NCBI RefSeq assembly: GCF_004310285.1
Contig: NZ_SISF01000027.1
Location: 180,081-244,080 of the forward strand
Reading direction: 5' to 3'
From: Agrobacterium cavarae
GTDB lineage: Bacteria; Pseudomonadota; Alphaproteobacteria; Rhizobiales; Rhizobiaceae
DNA: 64,000 nt
Positions 15,972-27,072 of the stretch are shown piece after piece (the stretch's first letter is position 1; each line of letters opens with the position of its first letter). The notes under the pieces are model-generated. The model did no database searches. It worked only from the letters and a program-made list of their open reading frames with translations, and was not told the DNA's origin. A program made the translations under genes and the position numbers.

Positions 15972-17171
15972 CTAGACTGCCCGCAATTGATGAGGCGACG
16001 GATCGGCTGAGGGGTGCAGCAGCAATTCGTTTGGCTTTGCGGTCTCAACGCGATTCCGTCCAAGGGCTTTTGCGCGGTAGAGCGCGCTATCGGCGCTTGC
16101 AAGCATCCCGGAGAGGTCGTTGCAGTCCGGCGCCGCAAGGCCGATACTGACTGTGGCGCGAGTCTTCAAGCCCTCTGCCCGAGCGGCTTCTTCGGCGAAC
16201 CGGCTTGCGATTGCTTGGCCGCGACTGAGAGCTTGAGAATGGTCGCACAATGGCAGAAGCGCAGCGAATTCCTCACCGCCCAAACGGACAAGAAGTGCGC
16301 CCGGGCCTGCTTCTTTGCTGGCGGTGTCGGCGAACAGTTGCAAAACCTTATCTCCGGTTGGATGTCCATGACGGTCGTTGATTGCCTTGAAGTGGTCGAG
16401 GTCGAAGGCGAGCAGTGAGACGGGGTCACCTTGCCGCTCCCGCAGCATCCGAGATGCCTGCTCGAAAAAGGCGTGGCGGTTCGCAAGTCCAGTCAGTTGG
16501 TCGGTTTGTGACATACGGAGCAGGTTGAGCTTTTCCTCCTCTCGGATAATCATCAAAAAGGACATTGGCATCGCCACCGAGTACAAGACAGCCTCGTACA
16601 TCGTCGCCTTCCCGATGATGGAGATCATATCTTGCCCGTAGCGCTCAATGAGAACAGGGGCAATGAACGCTCGGGCAAAATAGAACAGGGCATGGAAGGC
16701 CGAAATCGTTACTGCGACCGGACGGGAGGGCAATCGCTGCACAGTGCGGCTGCGCAGGAGCATCCATGCCGTCAGTCCGCAGGTCAGAGCGATGGGGATA
16801 GACGAGACATGGTTCCAGAATGCGGCCGGGAAGTGCGTGCCAGCGATTGCCCAAGCGATGGCTAGGAAGCTCAGCGCTGCGACGGACGAGCAGAAATGCC
16901 GTTGACCATCAAGCCCGGCGACTGCGTTAAGGACCAAGAGGTATCCTGACATCATCAGGATGTTGATCGCCGCCATACCGAGCACGACTGGAAAGTGGCT
17001 GCGGTTCATTGCGAGCACGCACCCGAGAACGAACGCGAAGAGTGCCGCGGCCAGAACACCAAGCACACGTGCGCGACCTGGATGGGCCTGCCTTTCCCAA
17101 AGGAGAAGCGAGGCTGACACCAGCAGCGTTCCGACGGTCAAGTACCAAAGGGTTTGTAAATCGATCTGCAT
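15972..17171 (-). CDS. membrane-bound diguanylate cyclase (GGDEF)
   Basis: 399 residues. Six or seven hydrophobic segments occupy residues 5-210, then a cytoplasmic GGDEF domain: DQLTGLANRHAFFEQA, FDLDHFKAINDRHGHPTGD, and the active-site loop RLGGEEF (296-302) with GGEEF, a functional variant. It should make cyclic di-GMP from GTP under control of an unknown membrane signal. The inhibitory RxxD I-site normally five residues before GGDEF is missing (AGPGALLV stands there). Monocistronic; no link to its neighbours is evident. Confidence 0.88.
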   Translation of the reverse strand: MQIDLQTLWYLTVGTLLVSASLLLWERQAHPGRARVLGVLAAALFAFVLGCVLAMNRSHFPVVLGMAAINILMMSGYLLVLNAVAGLDGQRHFCSSVAALSFLAIAWAIAGTHFPAAFWNHVSSIPIALTCGLTAWMLLRSRTVQRLPSRPVAVTISAFHALFYFARAFIAPVLIERYGQDMISIIGKATMYEAVLYSVAMPMSFLMIIREEEKLNLLRMSQTDQLTGLANRHAFFEQASRMLRERQGDPVSLLAFDLDHFKAINDRHGHPTGDKVLQLFADTASKEAGPGALLVRLGGEEFAALLPLCDHSQALSRGQAIASRFAEEAARAEGLKTRATVSIGLAAPDCNDLSGMLASADSALYRAKALGRNRVETAKPNELLLHPSADPSPHQLRAV

Positions 17172-17658
17172 TGCTCTGCCTGCCTTACGTCAAAGCCTAC
17201 AGGGTGGTCTCTATAAGATTCCTTACGTCGTCTCGTATATCGCGGATATGGTTGGCGTAACGTTAAGCGTGCTGGGTGTTAAAATTAAATCTAGGGATGT
17301 GTTCAGGCGGAAGGGTTTTGCGGCTGATTGAATGCGGCCGTCGACGGGCCTGCCTGGCGAGAGTAGATGGTCAGTCAGATCTCGGAACGGTCCATATCGC
17401 AATATTTCGCGGCTCCACCAACAAAGTAGCTAGGTTGCCATGCCAAGCCGCTCGATAAGGTCGATTTAGCTAGACGTCGAGAACGTTCTCCCCATCTGTG
17501 CATGTTTCATGAAGCTGGAAGACGTCGCCCGCGAAGCGCTCGCGGTACCTTTACACGTGCTTAAACAATCGTTGCCGGCACGTGCCGTGAACAACTATTC
17601 ATCCGATAAATAATCCCACTTTAGCGGTTTGATCCCAGGCAAGCGGTCTTGGTTCAGA
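17172..17658. other. 487-base intergenic stretch holding a dispersed repeat
   Basis: No coding sequence. Contains one copy of the 73-base repeat listed at 17344-17416. An AT-rich section near 17275-17300 may belong to the diguanylate cyclase promoter. Confidence 0.45.
17344..17416 (+). repeat. 73-base dispersed direct repeat, copy 1
   Basis: This copy agrees with 40898-40970 at 69 of 73 positions, with no gaps and the same orientation, and similarity stops abruptly at both ends. It begins ACGGGCCTGCCTGGCGAGAG and ends TCGCGGCTCC. Neither copy is coding. The second copy abuts a degraded IS110-type transposase, so both may be insertion-sequence ends, but this one has no transposase beside it. 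Confidence 0.7.
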
Positions 17659-18591
17659 TCACGCCATCCGCCCAATAGTCGCAGCCCTGCGAATTGCCTC
17701 GATCATGAGGGCGAGCGAGGTGAACACAGCAGTATCCGTCCGCATTGTAAGCCCTACGGGGCCGCTAGTATCGGAGGTGTCAAAGGGCAGAATCGCAAGT
17801 GCGCCCGCTGCGACGTCGTCGACGACTACACCTTCTGAAATGATCCAGATGGCGTCGCTCATGCGGACATAGGCGCGTCCAAACGAGTCTGAGACTGTTT
17901 CGATCTGCGTCTTCGGCATCGCCACGCCCTGTGCGATCAAAAACTGTTCGACGATTGGGCGGATCACCGAATTGCTGGTCGGCATCAAAATTGGGTAATT
18001 TGAAAGCTCGGTGAAGAGATCGGCCTTGCCTGACAGCAGTCGATGGCCGGGACGAACGACAAAGACAACCTGCTCCGAGTAGAGGTGCTCGAAGCTGAGG
18101 CCTGTCATTTTCTCCGGTGTGGCAAGCCTGCCGACTACAAGATCAAGGTCACCCTGGCGCAATTGCTCAAGCAGGATGGCGTTTTCTCCAGTGACAATCT
18201 TAATGGGAGCCTGCGCTGCCTCAGCGAGAAAGTGCGTCATGGCCTCGGGCATGATGCGCGCCGATACCGTCGGCAGTGCGCCGATGCGCACCGGCGGGTC
18301 GGTATGCGCCGCTTCCCGTGACACAGCGTCTACCGCCTGGCGAAGGGCGGCCATCGTGGCGCCCGCATGGCGCAGGAAGATATCGCCGAGGCGCGTCGGA
18401 AGAATACCGCGACCTTCGCGTTCGAAGAGTGCGACGCCTAACACATCCTCGAGTTCTCGCACCGTTTTGGTGACTGCCGGCTGGCTGATATGCAGCACGT
18501 TGGCAGCTCGCATGACGCTCTTTTGTCGCGCCACCTCGATAAAGGCTTGCAGATGCCGGAGTTTGATACGTGGATCGATGAGAGAAGCCAT
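17659..18591 (-). CDS. pcaQ: LysR-type regulator of the pca operon
   Basis: 310 residues from the ATG at 18591 (MASLIDPRIKLRHLQAF); a start three codons earlier is possible. LysR winged helix at residues 8-65 (VMRAANVLHISQPAVTKTVRELEDVLGVALFER) and a substrate-binding domain behind it. Divergently transcribed from the pca genes with an ATAACC-N4-AGTTAT box at its own start, matching the PcaQ arrangement of Agrobacterium and Sinorhizobium, where PcaQ activates pcaDCHGB in response to beta-carboxy-cis,cis-muconate and gamma-carboxymuconolactone. Confidence 0.88.
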   Translation of the reverse strand: MASLIDPRIKLRHLQAFIEVARQKSVMRAANVLHISQPAVTKTVRELEDVLGVALFEREGRGILPTRLGDIFLRHAGATMAALRQAVDAVSREAAHTDPPVRIGALPTVSARIMPEAMTHFLAEAAQAPIKIVTGENAILLEQLRQGDLDLVVGRLATPEKMTGLSFEHLYSEQVVFVVRPGHRLLSGKADLFTELSNYPILMPTSNSVIRPIVEQFLIAQGVAMPKTQIETVSDSFGRAYVRMSDAIWIISEGVVVDDVAAGALAILPFDTSDTSGPVGLTMRTDTAVFTSLALMIEAIRRAATIGRMA

Positions 18592-18605
18592 AACCACCAA
18601 GTTAT
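18590..18605. promoter_or_regulatory. candidate PcaQ-binding box
   Basis: ATAACCACCAAGTTAT: an ATAAC/GTTAT inverted repeat with a six-base centre, a LysR-type T-N11-A site. It overlaps the pcaQ start codon and lies 70 bases before pcaL, placed to activate the pca operon and autoregulate pcaQ. It closely fits the ATAACC-N4-GGTTAA motif reported for S. meliloti PcaQ. Confidence 0.7.
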
Positions 18606-18675
18606 GAGAAATGCCGAAAATCTCATTTTACTTAACCAGCGCGATCTTGCAATCTCCGCACAAGAGGAGTGAGAG

Positions 18676-20624
<1,949 letters not shown>

Positions 20625-20625
20625 C

Positions 20626-21246
20626 ATGGTCCAGCCGCTCGATTATCTGAAGGAAAGCGCCTCCCAGACGGCGGGACCCTACGTCCATATTGGCTGCACA
20701 CCGAACTTCGTAGGCATCAACGGCGTCTTCAAGCAAGATCTCGGCGCGGGAAAACTCTATGACGACCAGGCCACCGGCACCCGCATCACCATTCGCGGCA
20801 CCGTCTTCGACGGCGGCGGCTATGCGCTGAAGGATGCGCTGGTGGAAATCTGGCAGGCCGATGCTCAAGGACTCTATAACAGCCCGAGCGAAACGGCCGG
20901 CGCTCCCGACCCCCATTTCGCCGGCTGGGGCCGGTCGCCTGGCGATATGGATACCGGTGAGTTCCTCTTCGAAACGATCAAGCCCGGCCGCGTTCCATTC
21001 AAGGATGGACGCTTCATGGCGCCGCACATCACCTTCTGGATTGTCGCGCGCGGCATCAATATCGGTCTACATACGAGAATGTATTTTCCGGAGGAGGACG
21101 CGGCAAACGTGGCTGATCCAGTGCTGGCCCGCATCGAACACAAGGACCGCGTTCCGACGCTGATCGCAAAGCCGGATGGCGAGAATGCCTATCGCTTCGA
21201 CATCCGCCTGCAAGGCGATGGCGAAACCGTCTTCTTCGATATATGA
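20626..21246 (+). CDS. pcaG: protocatechuate 3,4-dioxygenase alpha subunit
   Basis: 206 residues from the ATG at 20626, chosen over upstream in-frame starts because it directly follows the pcaH stop, has GGAGGGG upstream and begins with the typical MVQPLDYLKESASQTAGPYV. Same fold as PcaH, but the iron ligands are not conserved (APHITFWIVARG in place of AHIHFSV), as expected for the structural alpha subunit. It overlaps pcaB by four bases. Confidence 0.95.
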   Translation: MVQPLDYLKESASQTAGPYVHIGCTPNFVGINGVFKQDLGAGKLYDDQATGTRITIRGTVFDGGGYALKDALVEIWQADAQGLYNSPSETAGAPDPHFAGWGRSPGDMDTGEFLFETIKPGRVPFKDGRFMAPHITFWIVARGINIGLHTRMYFPEEDAANVADPVLARIEHKDRVPTLIAKPDGENAYRFDIRLQGDGETVFFDI

Positions 21247-22334
21247 CCGCGATGACCCTCTCGCCCTTTGATCATCCTTTCCTCTCCGGCCTCTTCGGCG
21301 ATGCCGAGATCGCCTCGCTGTTTTCTGCAGAGGCCGATATTGCCGCTATGATCCGCTTCGAGAGGGCTCTGGCATTGGCCGAGGCAGATTGCGGTATACT
21401 CGCCGTCGATATTGCGGAAACGATCGACGCCGCGCTTGGCACCTTCGTGCCGGATATGGCCGCGCTTGCGGATGGAATGGCGCGTGATGGCGTCGTCGTT
21501 CCTGGGTTCATTCGACAGATGCGCGCGGCAGTCGGTGGGGTGGCTGCGGAGAAGGTGCATTTCGGCGCAACTAGCCAGGATGTAATCGATACCAGCCTGG
21601 TGTTGAGACTGAAAGTAGCGAACGACATCATCCAGGCTCGGTTGGATGCGCTGATCGGCGATCTCGACGGGCTTCTGGAACGCGACGGCGACAAGCTGTT
21701 GATGGCGCATACGCGGATGCAGGCTGCAATCGAGATCAAGGCTGCCGACCGGATCGGTGCCTGGCGATCACCCCTGGAACGGACGCGATCCCGGCTCGCC
21801 CATTTTGCCGTCGACGGGTTTGCCTTGCAGTTCGGCGGTGCGGCGGGAACGCTCGAACGCTTCGGTGATGATGGTCCGGCTTTGCGGGCTGCACTCGCCG
21901 CCCGTCTCGGTCTTCACGATCAGGCTCAATGGCACAGCCAGCGTGACATGATCACGGAGTTCGGGGGGCTGCTGTCGCTTGTCACCGGCAGCCTCGGAAA
22001 GATTGGCCAGGACATCTCTTTACTTGCCGAGGCAGGGGCCGAGATAAGCCTCGCAGGTGGCGGCGGGTCTTCCGCCATGCCGCACAAGCAGAACCCCGTT
22101 GCAGCAGAACTGCTGGTCACGCTTGCGCGCTTCAACGCAACACAGGTTTCGGCGCTTCATCAGTCGCTTGTTCATGAGCAGGAGCGGTCGGGTGCCGCCT
22201 GGATGCTTGAGTGGATGACGCTGCCACCCACGGTATTGGCGACCGCCTCCGCACTACGGACTGCGCGCCGACTGCTAGGCGACGTCAGACGGATCGGGCG
22301 AGAGCCTGAAGAATGTGGCGGTCATCACACTTAG
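21243..22334 (+). CDS. pcaB: 3-carboxy-cis,cis-muconate cycloisomerase
   Basis: 363 residues of the fumarase/adenylosuccinate lyase superfamily. VHFGATSQDVIDTSLVLR is the T-S-Q-D catalytic-histidine region, and GGGGSSAMPHKQNPVAAE is the superfamily signature loop. It makes 4-carboxymuconolactone from the PcaHG product. The short form of about 350 residues is usual in alphaproteobacteria; the tail after RTARRLLGDVRRIG may be an extension. Last gene of the pcaL-H-G-B operon. Confidence 0.93.
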   Translation: MTAMTLSPFDHPFLSGLFGDAEIASLFSAEADIAAMIRFERALALAEADCGILAVDIAETIDAALGTFVPDMAALADGMARDGVVVPGFIRQMRAAVGGVAAEKVHFGATSQDVIDTSLVLRLKVANDIIQARLDALIGDLDGLLERDGDKLLMAHTRMQAAIEIKAADRIGAWRSPLERTRSRLAHFAVDGFALQFGGAAGTLERFGDDGPALRAALAARLGLHDQAQWHSQRDMITEFGGLLSLVTGSLGKIGQDISLLAEAGAEISLAGGGGSSAMPHKQNPVAAELLVTLARFNATQVSALHQSLVHEQERSGAAWMLEWMTLPPTVLATASALRTARRLLGDVRRIGREPEECGGHHT

Positions 22335-22659
22335 GAAATGACCTGCGAGAGAGGGTGTTGAAACATGATCGCTGCTTGCCGCGTGATGTTTCCTTATGCG
22401 TTGAAATCATTGTATAAATAGGAATAAAGTCGCTCCGAAAATCAGTCGCAAAAGCTGCATTTTCACCCTTCCTGAGCGTTGACTTTAAAATGAACTAACT
22501 GGTACAAACATTCAGAGGTCGGATATGGAGGGGCTTAGGAGAGCTCTTCTTGAAACACAGTCCGGCAAGAACAAGGGAGCGTTCGAAGCCTGAGTGCGGA
22601 GAACGGGGAGACGACCCAACGGCGGGCTGATGCCTTAACCGGAAGGTTGTGGAGGAACC
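22335..22659. other. 325-base gap carrying the transporter promoter
   Basis: No coding sequence. A promoter with overlapping operator-like motif is listed at 22479-22508. GGAGGAAC just before 22660 is the ribosome-binding site of the permease gene. Confidence 0.5.
22479..22508 (+). promoter_or_regulatory. candidate promoter with overlapping TetR-like motif
   Basis: TTGACT (22479) and TACAAA (22503) are 18 bases apart. The spacer and -10 overlap AACTAACTGGTACA (22493-22506), which recurs with two changes in front of quiC (27792-27805). A repressor bound here would block transcription of the transporter operon. Confidence 0.5.
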
Positions 22660-23328
22660 ATGTCATACAGTCTCGACTTCTCGGCGGTCATCGATCGCCT
22701 TCCCGAGTTGCTCGTCGCGTGCCTCGCCACCATAGGCCTGGCGCTTGCCGGCATGTCGATGGCGACCGTCATCGGGATTCTGGGCGTCGTAGCACGTCGG
22801 TCGCGCTTCAAGCCGTTGCGCGGCTTTGTCATCGGCTTCGTAGAGCTGATCCGCAATACGCCCTTTCTGGTCCAGATATTTTTTATCTTCTTCGCGCTGC
22901 CGCAGCTCGGTCTGCGTCTTAATCCGACAGTGACTGCTATCGTCGCGCTGGCGCTTAATGGTGGCGCCTATGCGATCGAAATCATTCGCGGGGGTGTGGA
23001 TGCCGTCCCAAAGGGGCAGGTGGAAGCAGGGCTCGCGCTTGGCCTCGGTCGCGCGCAAATCTTCCGCCACATCATTCTCAAGCCTGCGCTGCGGGCAGTC
23101 TACCCCTCGCTCACAAGCCAGTTCATCATGCTGACGCTGACGACCTCCGTTTGCACGTCGATCGCCGCTTACGAACTCACCTCGGTGGCGCAGAAGATCG
23201 AGGCGGATACCTTCCGCTCCTTCGAAGTATATTTTTCCATCACGCTGCTCTACCTCGTGATTTCCTCGCTGATGATGGGCGTCTTTGGTCTCATCTCGCG
23301 CATCTCTTTCAGCTACCCGGTCAAGTGA
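22660..23328 (+). CDS. polar-amino-acid-type ABC transporter permease
   Basis: 222 residues, HisM/GlnP family: a long first membrane segment, FVELIRNTPFLVQIFFIFFALP and an EAA loop GQVEAGLALGLGRAQIFRHIILP-like (ILKPALRA). Five membrane segments. First of a two-permease pair and head of a four-gene transporter operon set between pcaB and the quinate/shikimate genes, which suggests a cyclic hydroxyacid such as quinate or shikimate rather than an amino acid as ligand; this is inference from context. Confidence 0.88.
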   Translation: MSYSLDFSAVIDRLPELLVACLATIGLALAGMSMATVIGILGVVARRSRFKPLRGFVIGFVELIRNTPFLVQIFFIFFALPQLGLRLNPTVTAIVALALNGGAYAIEIIRGGVDAVPKGQVEAGLALGLGRAQIFRHIILKPALRAVYPSLTSQFIMLTLTTSVCTSIAAYELTSVAQKIEADTFRSFEVYFSITLLYLVISSLMMGVFGLISRISFSYPVK

Positions 23329-23338
23329 GGAGACGATC

Positions 23339-23989
23339 ATGGCAAGCATAGGCCCCAACGAACTGTTCTTCCTCATGCAAGGCCTGAAGTGGACCATCGC
23401 ATTGACCTTGATCGGCTTTGCTGGTGGTGGTGTCTTCGGCCTTCTCGTGGCATTGGCCCGCACTGCCGAAGTCCCATCCATCCGTCGCGCAACGGCTGGC
23501 TATATCGCGGTCTTTCAGGGTACACCGCTCCTCATGCAGCTCTTCGTGGTTTATTACGGCGTGGCTCTGCTCGGCTTCAACATCGATGCGTGGATCGCTG
23601 TCGCCATCGCTTTCACACTGCATGCCAGCGCCTTTCTTGGTGAAATCTGGCGCGGTGGTATACAGGCTGTTCCGAGGGGGCAGACGGAAGCGGCTCGTGC
23701 GCTCGGCCTGCATTACAGGTCGATCATGAAGGATGTTGTCCTGCCGCAGGCATTGCGCATTTCGTTGCCGGCCACCATCGGTTTCCTGGTGCAGCTCATC
23801 AAGGGCACGTCGCTCGCTGCCATCGTCGGCTTTGTCGAATTGTCGCGCGCCGGCCAGATCGTCTCCAATCAGACGTTCCGTCCGCTTACTGTTTTCGCCA
23901 TCGTTGGCCTCATCTATTTCCTGATCTGCTGGCCGCTCTCTCTTTGGGGTGCCGGCGTTGAGAAACGCCTTCAGACCGCCGCTCGATAG
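23339..23989 (+). CDS. polar-amino-acid-type ABC transporter permease, second subunit
   Basis: 216 residues from the ATG at 23339, preferred because GAGGAG precedes it; an upstream in-frame start would overlap the first permease. Motifs FQGTPLLMQLFVVYYG and GQTEAARALGLHYRSIMKDVVLPQALR are typical of the family. It forms the membrane pore with the preceding permease. Confidence 0.9.
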   Translation: MASIGPNELFFLMQGLKWTIALTLIGFAGGGVFGLLVALARTAEVPSIRRATAGYIAVFQGTPLLMQLFVVYYGVALLGFNIDAWIAVAIAFTLHASAFLGEIWRGGIQAVPRGQTEAARALGLHYRSIMKDVVLPQALRISLPATIGFLVQLIKGTSLAAIVGFVELSRAGQIVSNQTFRPLTVFAIVGLIYFLICWPLSLWGAGVEKRLQTAAR

Positions 23990-24018
23990 AGCGTCGTGGA
24001 AAGACCCGTCGGCTTTTC

Positions 24019-24038
24019 GAAAATCGGCTTCGATTTTC
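24019..24038 (+). terminator. intercistronic hairpin between permease and binding-protein genes
   Basis: GAAAATCG-GCTT-CGATTTTC, an eight-base perfect stem with a four-base loop and no T tract. More likely an mRNA processing or stabilising element that sets binding protein against permease levels than a full terminator. Confidence 0.45.
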
Positions 24039-24102
24039 CGGACGATGGTGGAGGAGATCTACTTTCGTGACCATGCATTCATCAGTTTACAAGGAGGATA
24101 AT

Positions 24103-24942
24103 ATGATGAAATCCAGCATGACTTTCGGTCGCCGCAGCGTACTTGGGCTAATAGCCGCCGCTGCCGCTCTGCCCTTCATGGCCCCGGTCGATGCCGCGGC
24201 CGGCACGCTTGAGGAGGCGAAGGCCAAGGGCAAGGTTGTTATTGGCATTCAGGGCGACAACTCGCCTTGGGGCTTCGTCAATTCTAGCGGGGTCCAGGAT
24301 GGCCTCGACGCGGATATTGGCAAAGCCTTCGCCAAAAGCCTCGGTCTTGAAGCCGAGTTCGTACCGCTCGCCGTTGCCAACCGTATTCCGGCGCTCATGA
24401 CCGGTAAGGTGGACGTGCTTTTTGCAACGATGGGCATGACGCCGGAGCGCGCCAAGACGATCCAGTATTCGCAGCCCTATGCCGGCAACGTTCTGTCGGT
24501 CTATGGGCCCAAGGACAAGAAGATTGCCGGTTTTGACGATCTGAAGGGACTGAATGTCGGGGTACCGAAGTCGAGTGCCATGGACACCGCCATCACGGCG
24601 GGCGCAGGCGACAAGGCAAGCATTCTGCGCTTCGACGACGATGCCGCCAATATTCAGGCGATCGTCTCCGGTCAGGTCGAGGCCGTAGGCGGCAACCAGT
24701 TTTATGGTGATCGTCTGAACGCTGCGGCCCCCGGCAAGTATGAGTCCAAGTTCGACCTGACGACCCTTTACAATGGCGCGGGCACCCGTCCGGGAGAGAA
24801 GGACTGGAACCAGGCCATCAACACCTTCCTCGAAAAGATCAAGGCCGATGGTGAGTTGCAGGCGATTTACACCAAGTGGATGAAGCGCGAGGTTCCGAAG
24901 TTCCCGGAATCCATGCCTGACGTCCCCTTCACCGTGAAGTAA
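24103..24942 (+). CDS. ABC transporter substrate-binding protein (family 3)
   Basis: 279 residues from the ATG at 24103, chosen because AAGGAGG lies six bases upstream; an earlier in-frame ATG at 24067 lacks such a site. The signal peptide contains [19 protein letters not shown], a twin-arginine motif, so export may be by Tat. Family 3 binding protein: [59 protein letters not shown]. Periplasmic receptor for the transporter. Confidence 0.92.
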   Translation: MMKSSMTFGRRSVLGLIAAAAALPFMAPVDAAAGTLEEAKAKGKVVIGIQGDNSPWGFVNSSGVQDGLDADIGKAFAKSLGLEAEFVPLAVANRIPALMTGKVDVLFATMGMTPERAKTIQYSQPYAGNVLSVYGPKDKKIAGFDDLKGLNVGVPKSSAMDTAITAGAGDKASILRFDDDAANIQAIVSGQVEAVGGNQFYGDRLNAAAPGKYESKFDLTTLYNGAGTRPGEKDWNQAINTFLEKIKADGELQAIYTKWMKREVPKFPESMPDVPFTVK

Positions 24943-24953
24943 GGGAGGTTTCC

Positions 24954-25712
24954 ATGCCGCAATCCGCCGCCCAGGCTCCGCTGATTGCCCTCGAGGGCGT
25001 CGGAAAGTGGTATGGAGCCTACCATGCACTTAGGGATATCAATCTGACGGTTCGCAAAGGCGAGAAGATCGTTCTTTGCGGCCCGTCCGGCTCTGGGAAA
25101 TCGACACTGATCCGCTGCATCAACCATCTGGAGGAAATCCAGGAGGGGACGATCACCGTCGAAGGCACCAAGCTCACCGATTCCGTCCGCGCCATCGATG
25201 CCGTGCGTCGGGAGGTGGGCATGGTGTTTCAGAGCTTCAACCTTTTCCCGCACAAGACCATCATGGAAAACTGTACGCTTGCGCCGATGCGGGTGAAAGG
25301 GCTGTCCAAATCGGATGCTGAGGAAACCGCACGCAAATATCTCGCTCGCGTGCGCATCCTCGATCAGGCCGACAAGTATCCCGCCCAGCTCTCCGGCGGC
25401 CAGCAGCAGCGTGCGGCAATCGCGAGGGCGCTGTGCATGGAGCCGAAGGCGATGCTCTTCGACGAGCCGACCTCGGCGCTCGACCCGGAAATGGTCAAGG
25501 AAGTGCTGGATACGATGATCGGCCTTGCCCGCGACGGGATGACCATGATCTGCGTGACCCACGAAATGGGCTTTGCTCGTCAGGTGGCGGATCGCGTGGT
25601 GTTCATGGCGTCGGGCGAGATCATCGAGGAGGGGCCGCCGGAAGAATTCTTCCGCGATCCCAAACACCAGCGCACGCGCACCTTTCTCGGCGAAATCTTG
25701 GCGCACCACTGA
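24954..25712 (+). CDS. polar-amino-acid-type ABC transporter ATP-binding protein
   Basis: 252 residues, GlnQ/HisP type. Walker [10 protein letters not shown], signature [15 protein letters not shown], Walker [16 protein letters not shown] and switch His in VTHEMGF are intact. GGGAGG precedes the ATG. Last transporter gene, followed by a GC-rich hairpin. Confidence 0.93.
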   Translation: MPQSAAQAPLIALEGVGKWYGAYHALRDINLTVRKGEKIVLCGPSGSGKSTLIRCINHLEEIQEGTITVEGTKLTDSVRAIDAVRREVGMVFQSFNLFPHKTIMENCTLAPMRVKGLSKSDAEETARKYLARVRILDQADKYPAQLSGGQQQRAAIARALCMEPKAMLFDEPTSALDPEMVKEVLDTMIGLARDGMTMICVTHEMGFARQVADRVVFMASGEIIEEGPPEEFFRDPKHQRTRTFLGEILAHH

Positions 25713-25717
25713 AGCAA

Positions 25718-25737
25718 GCGGCGGGATGACCCGCCGC
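25718..25737 (+). terminator. GC-rich hairpin after transporter operon
   Basis: GCGGCGGG-ATGA-CCCGCCGC, a perfect eight-base stem followed by GCCTTT. Stable but with a weak T tract, so a partial terminator; some read-through into the aroE-type gene 32 bases on is plausible. Confidence 0.55.
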
Positions 25738-25768
25738 GCCTTTCACGCCGCATAAACGGTCCATATCC

Positions 25769-26638
25769 ATGACAGAACGAACCGCCTATCAGGTCGGCCT
25801 TATTGGCGCCGACATCCAGCTTTCGAAATCGCCGGCGCTCCACATGCGCGAGGGTCGCGCACACGGACTCGACTATTCTTACGAACTCGTGGACATCAAT
25901 GTCCGCAACGTGCCGGAGACCGCGCTGCCCGACCTTCTCGCGGAATTGGAAGCCCGCGGCTTTGCCGGAACCAATATTACGCATCCATTCAAACAGGCGG
26001 TAATCTCCCATCTGGACGAGCTTTCCGAGGACGCCCGCATGCTGGGCGCCGTCAACACGGTCGTCTTCCGAGATGGCAAGCGCATCGGTCACAATACCGA
26101 CTGGTACGGTTTTTACGAAAGCTTTCAGCGCGGTCTACCCGCTGCCTGGCGCGATCGGGCGCTTCTCATTGGTGCAGGTGGCGCCGGTGTCGCGGTTGCC
26201 CATGCCGCATTGAAACTCGGCATCGGCAGGCTGGATATTTTCGACCAGGACGCGGACCGTTCGGCACGGCTTGCGCGTGAACTCAACAACCGCTTTGGAG
26301 AGGGGCGGGCGACGCCAGCCAGAACGCCAGCAGCCGTGCTGGGCAATGTCGATGGTCTTATCCACGCGACACCTGTTGGCATGCCGGCCCATCCCGGCAT
26401 CCCCGTCGATCCCGATCTGATTATGCCGCGCCAATGGGTCGCTGATATCGTCTACATGCCCCTCATCACCAGGCTGATCGAGGCCGCTGCGGCGAAGGGT
26501 TGTCAGACATTACCGGGCGGCGGCATGGCGATTTTCCAGGCTGTCGGTGCATTCAGGCTATTCTGCGAACGTGAGCCGGATGCGGAGCGGATGAGCGCAC
26601 ACTTTGCGGAGATGTTTCAAGCGGAGGCGGCCGCATGA
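25769..26638 (+). CDS. aroE: quinate/shikimate dehydrogenase, catabolic type
   Basis: 289 residues. The N-terminal substrate domain has [16 protein letters not shown] and [10 protein letters not shown] (catalytic lysine), then NTDWYGF. The nucleotide fold reads [17 protein letters not shown] and IFDQDADRS: the aspartate after the second strand in place of the NRT of biosynthetic NADP enzymes points to NAD+ and a degradative role. It oxidises quinate or shikimate to the 3-dehydro acids. It overlaps aroQ by four bases, and aroQ supplies the next step. Confidence 0.9.
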   Translation: MTERTAYQVGLIGADIQLSKSPALHMREGRAHGLDYSYELVDINVRNVPETALPDLLAELEARGFAGTNITHPFKQAVISHLDELSEDARMLGAVNTVVFRDGKRIGHNTDWYGFYESFQRGLPAAWRDRALLIGAGGAGVAVAHAALKLGIGRLDIFDQDADRSARLARELNNRFGEGRATPARTPAAVLGNVDGLIHATPVGMPAHPGIPVDPDLIMPRQWVADIVYMPLITRLIEAAAAKGCQTLPGGGMAIFQAVGAFRLFCEREPDAERMSAHFAEMFQAEAAA

Positions 26639-27072
26639 GCCTATTTTTTGTTCTGAACGGACCGAACCTCAACCTGCTCGGGCAGCGCCAGCCGGAAATC
26701 TACGGCCGCGAGACGCTTGCCGATGTCGAAGCGGCGTGTCGCGACGTAGCGATGGCCTCAGGTCATGAGCTCTTCTTCGCCCAAAGCAATCGGGAATACG
26801 AGTTGATCGACTGGATCCACGAGGCACGCGGCAAGGCCGCAGGCATCGTCATCAATCCTGGCGCTTTCAGTCACACGTCGATTGCCATCCTTGATGCATT
26901 GAACGCATATGAGGCGCCAGTGGTCGAGGTCCATATTTCCAACATCCACAAGCGGGAGGTCTTTCGCCACCACTCCTATGTATCGATGCGAGCCGACGGC
27001 GTTATCGCGGGTCTCGGTATCGACGGCTACTGCGTGGCGCTTCGCCATCTTATCGCTCGTCAGACCCTATAG
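26635..27072 (+). CDS. aroQ: 3-dehydroquinate dehydratase, type II
   Basis: 145 residues, the full length of the dodecameric type II enzyme. [17 protein letters not shown] carries the catalytic Tyr loop, [25 protein letters not shown] and [17 protein letters not shown] the catalytic His and substrate-carboxylate residues. It converts 3-dehydroquinate to 3-dehydroshikimate. Here it feeds QuiC; a biosynthetic copy is expected elsewhere. The 3' end overlaps the convergent TetR gene by 23 bases. Confidence 0.94.
   Translation: MSLFFVLNGPNLNLLGQRQPEIYGRETLADVEAACRDVAMASGHELFFAQSNREYELIDWIHEARGKAAGIVINPGAFSHTSIAILDALNAYEAPVVEVHISNIHKREVFRHHSYVSMRADGVIAGLGIDGYCVALRHLIARQTL

Noticed and set aside
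24148..25709. Two long minus-strand frames (293 and 280 codons) opposite the binding protein and ATPase genes
   Set aside because: Histidine/arginine-rich antisense composition; the plus strand encodes clear family members.
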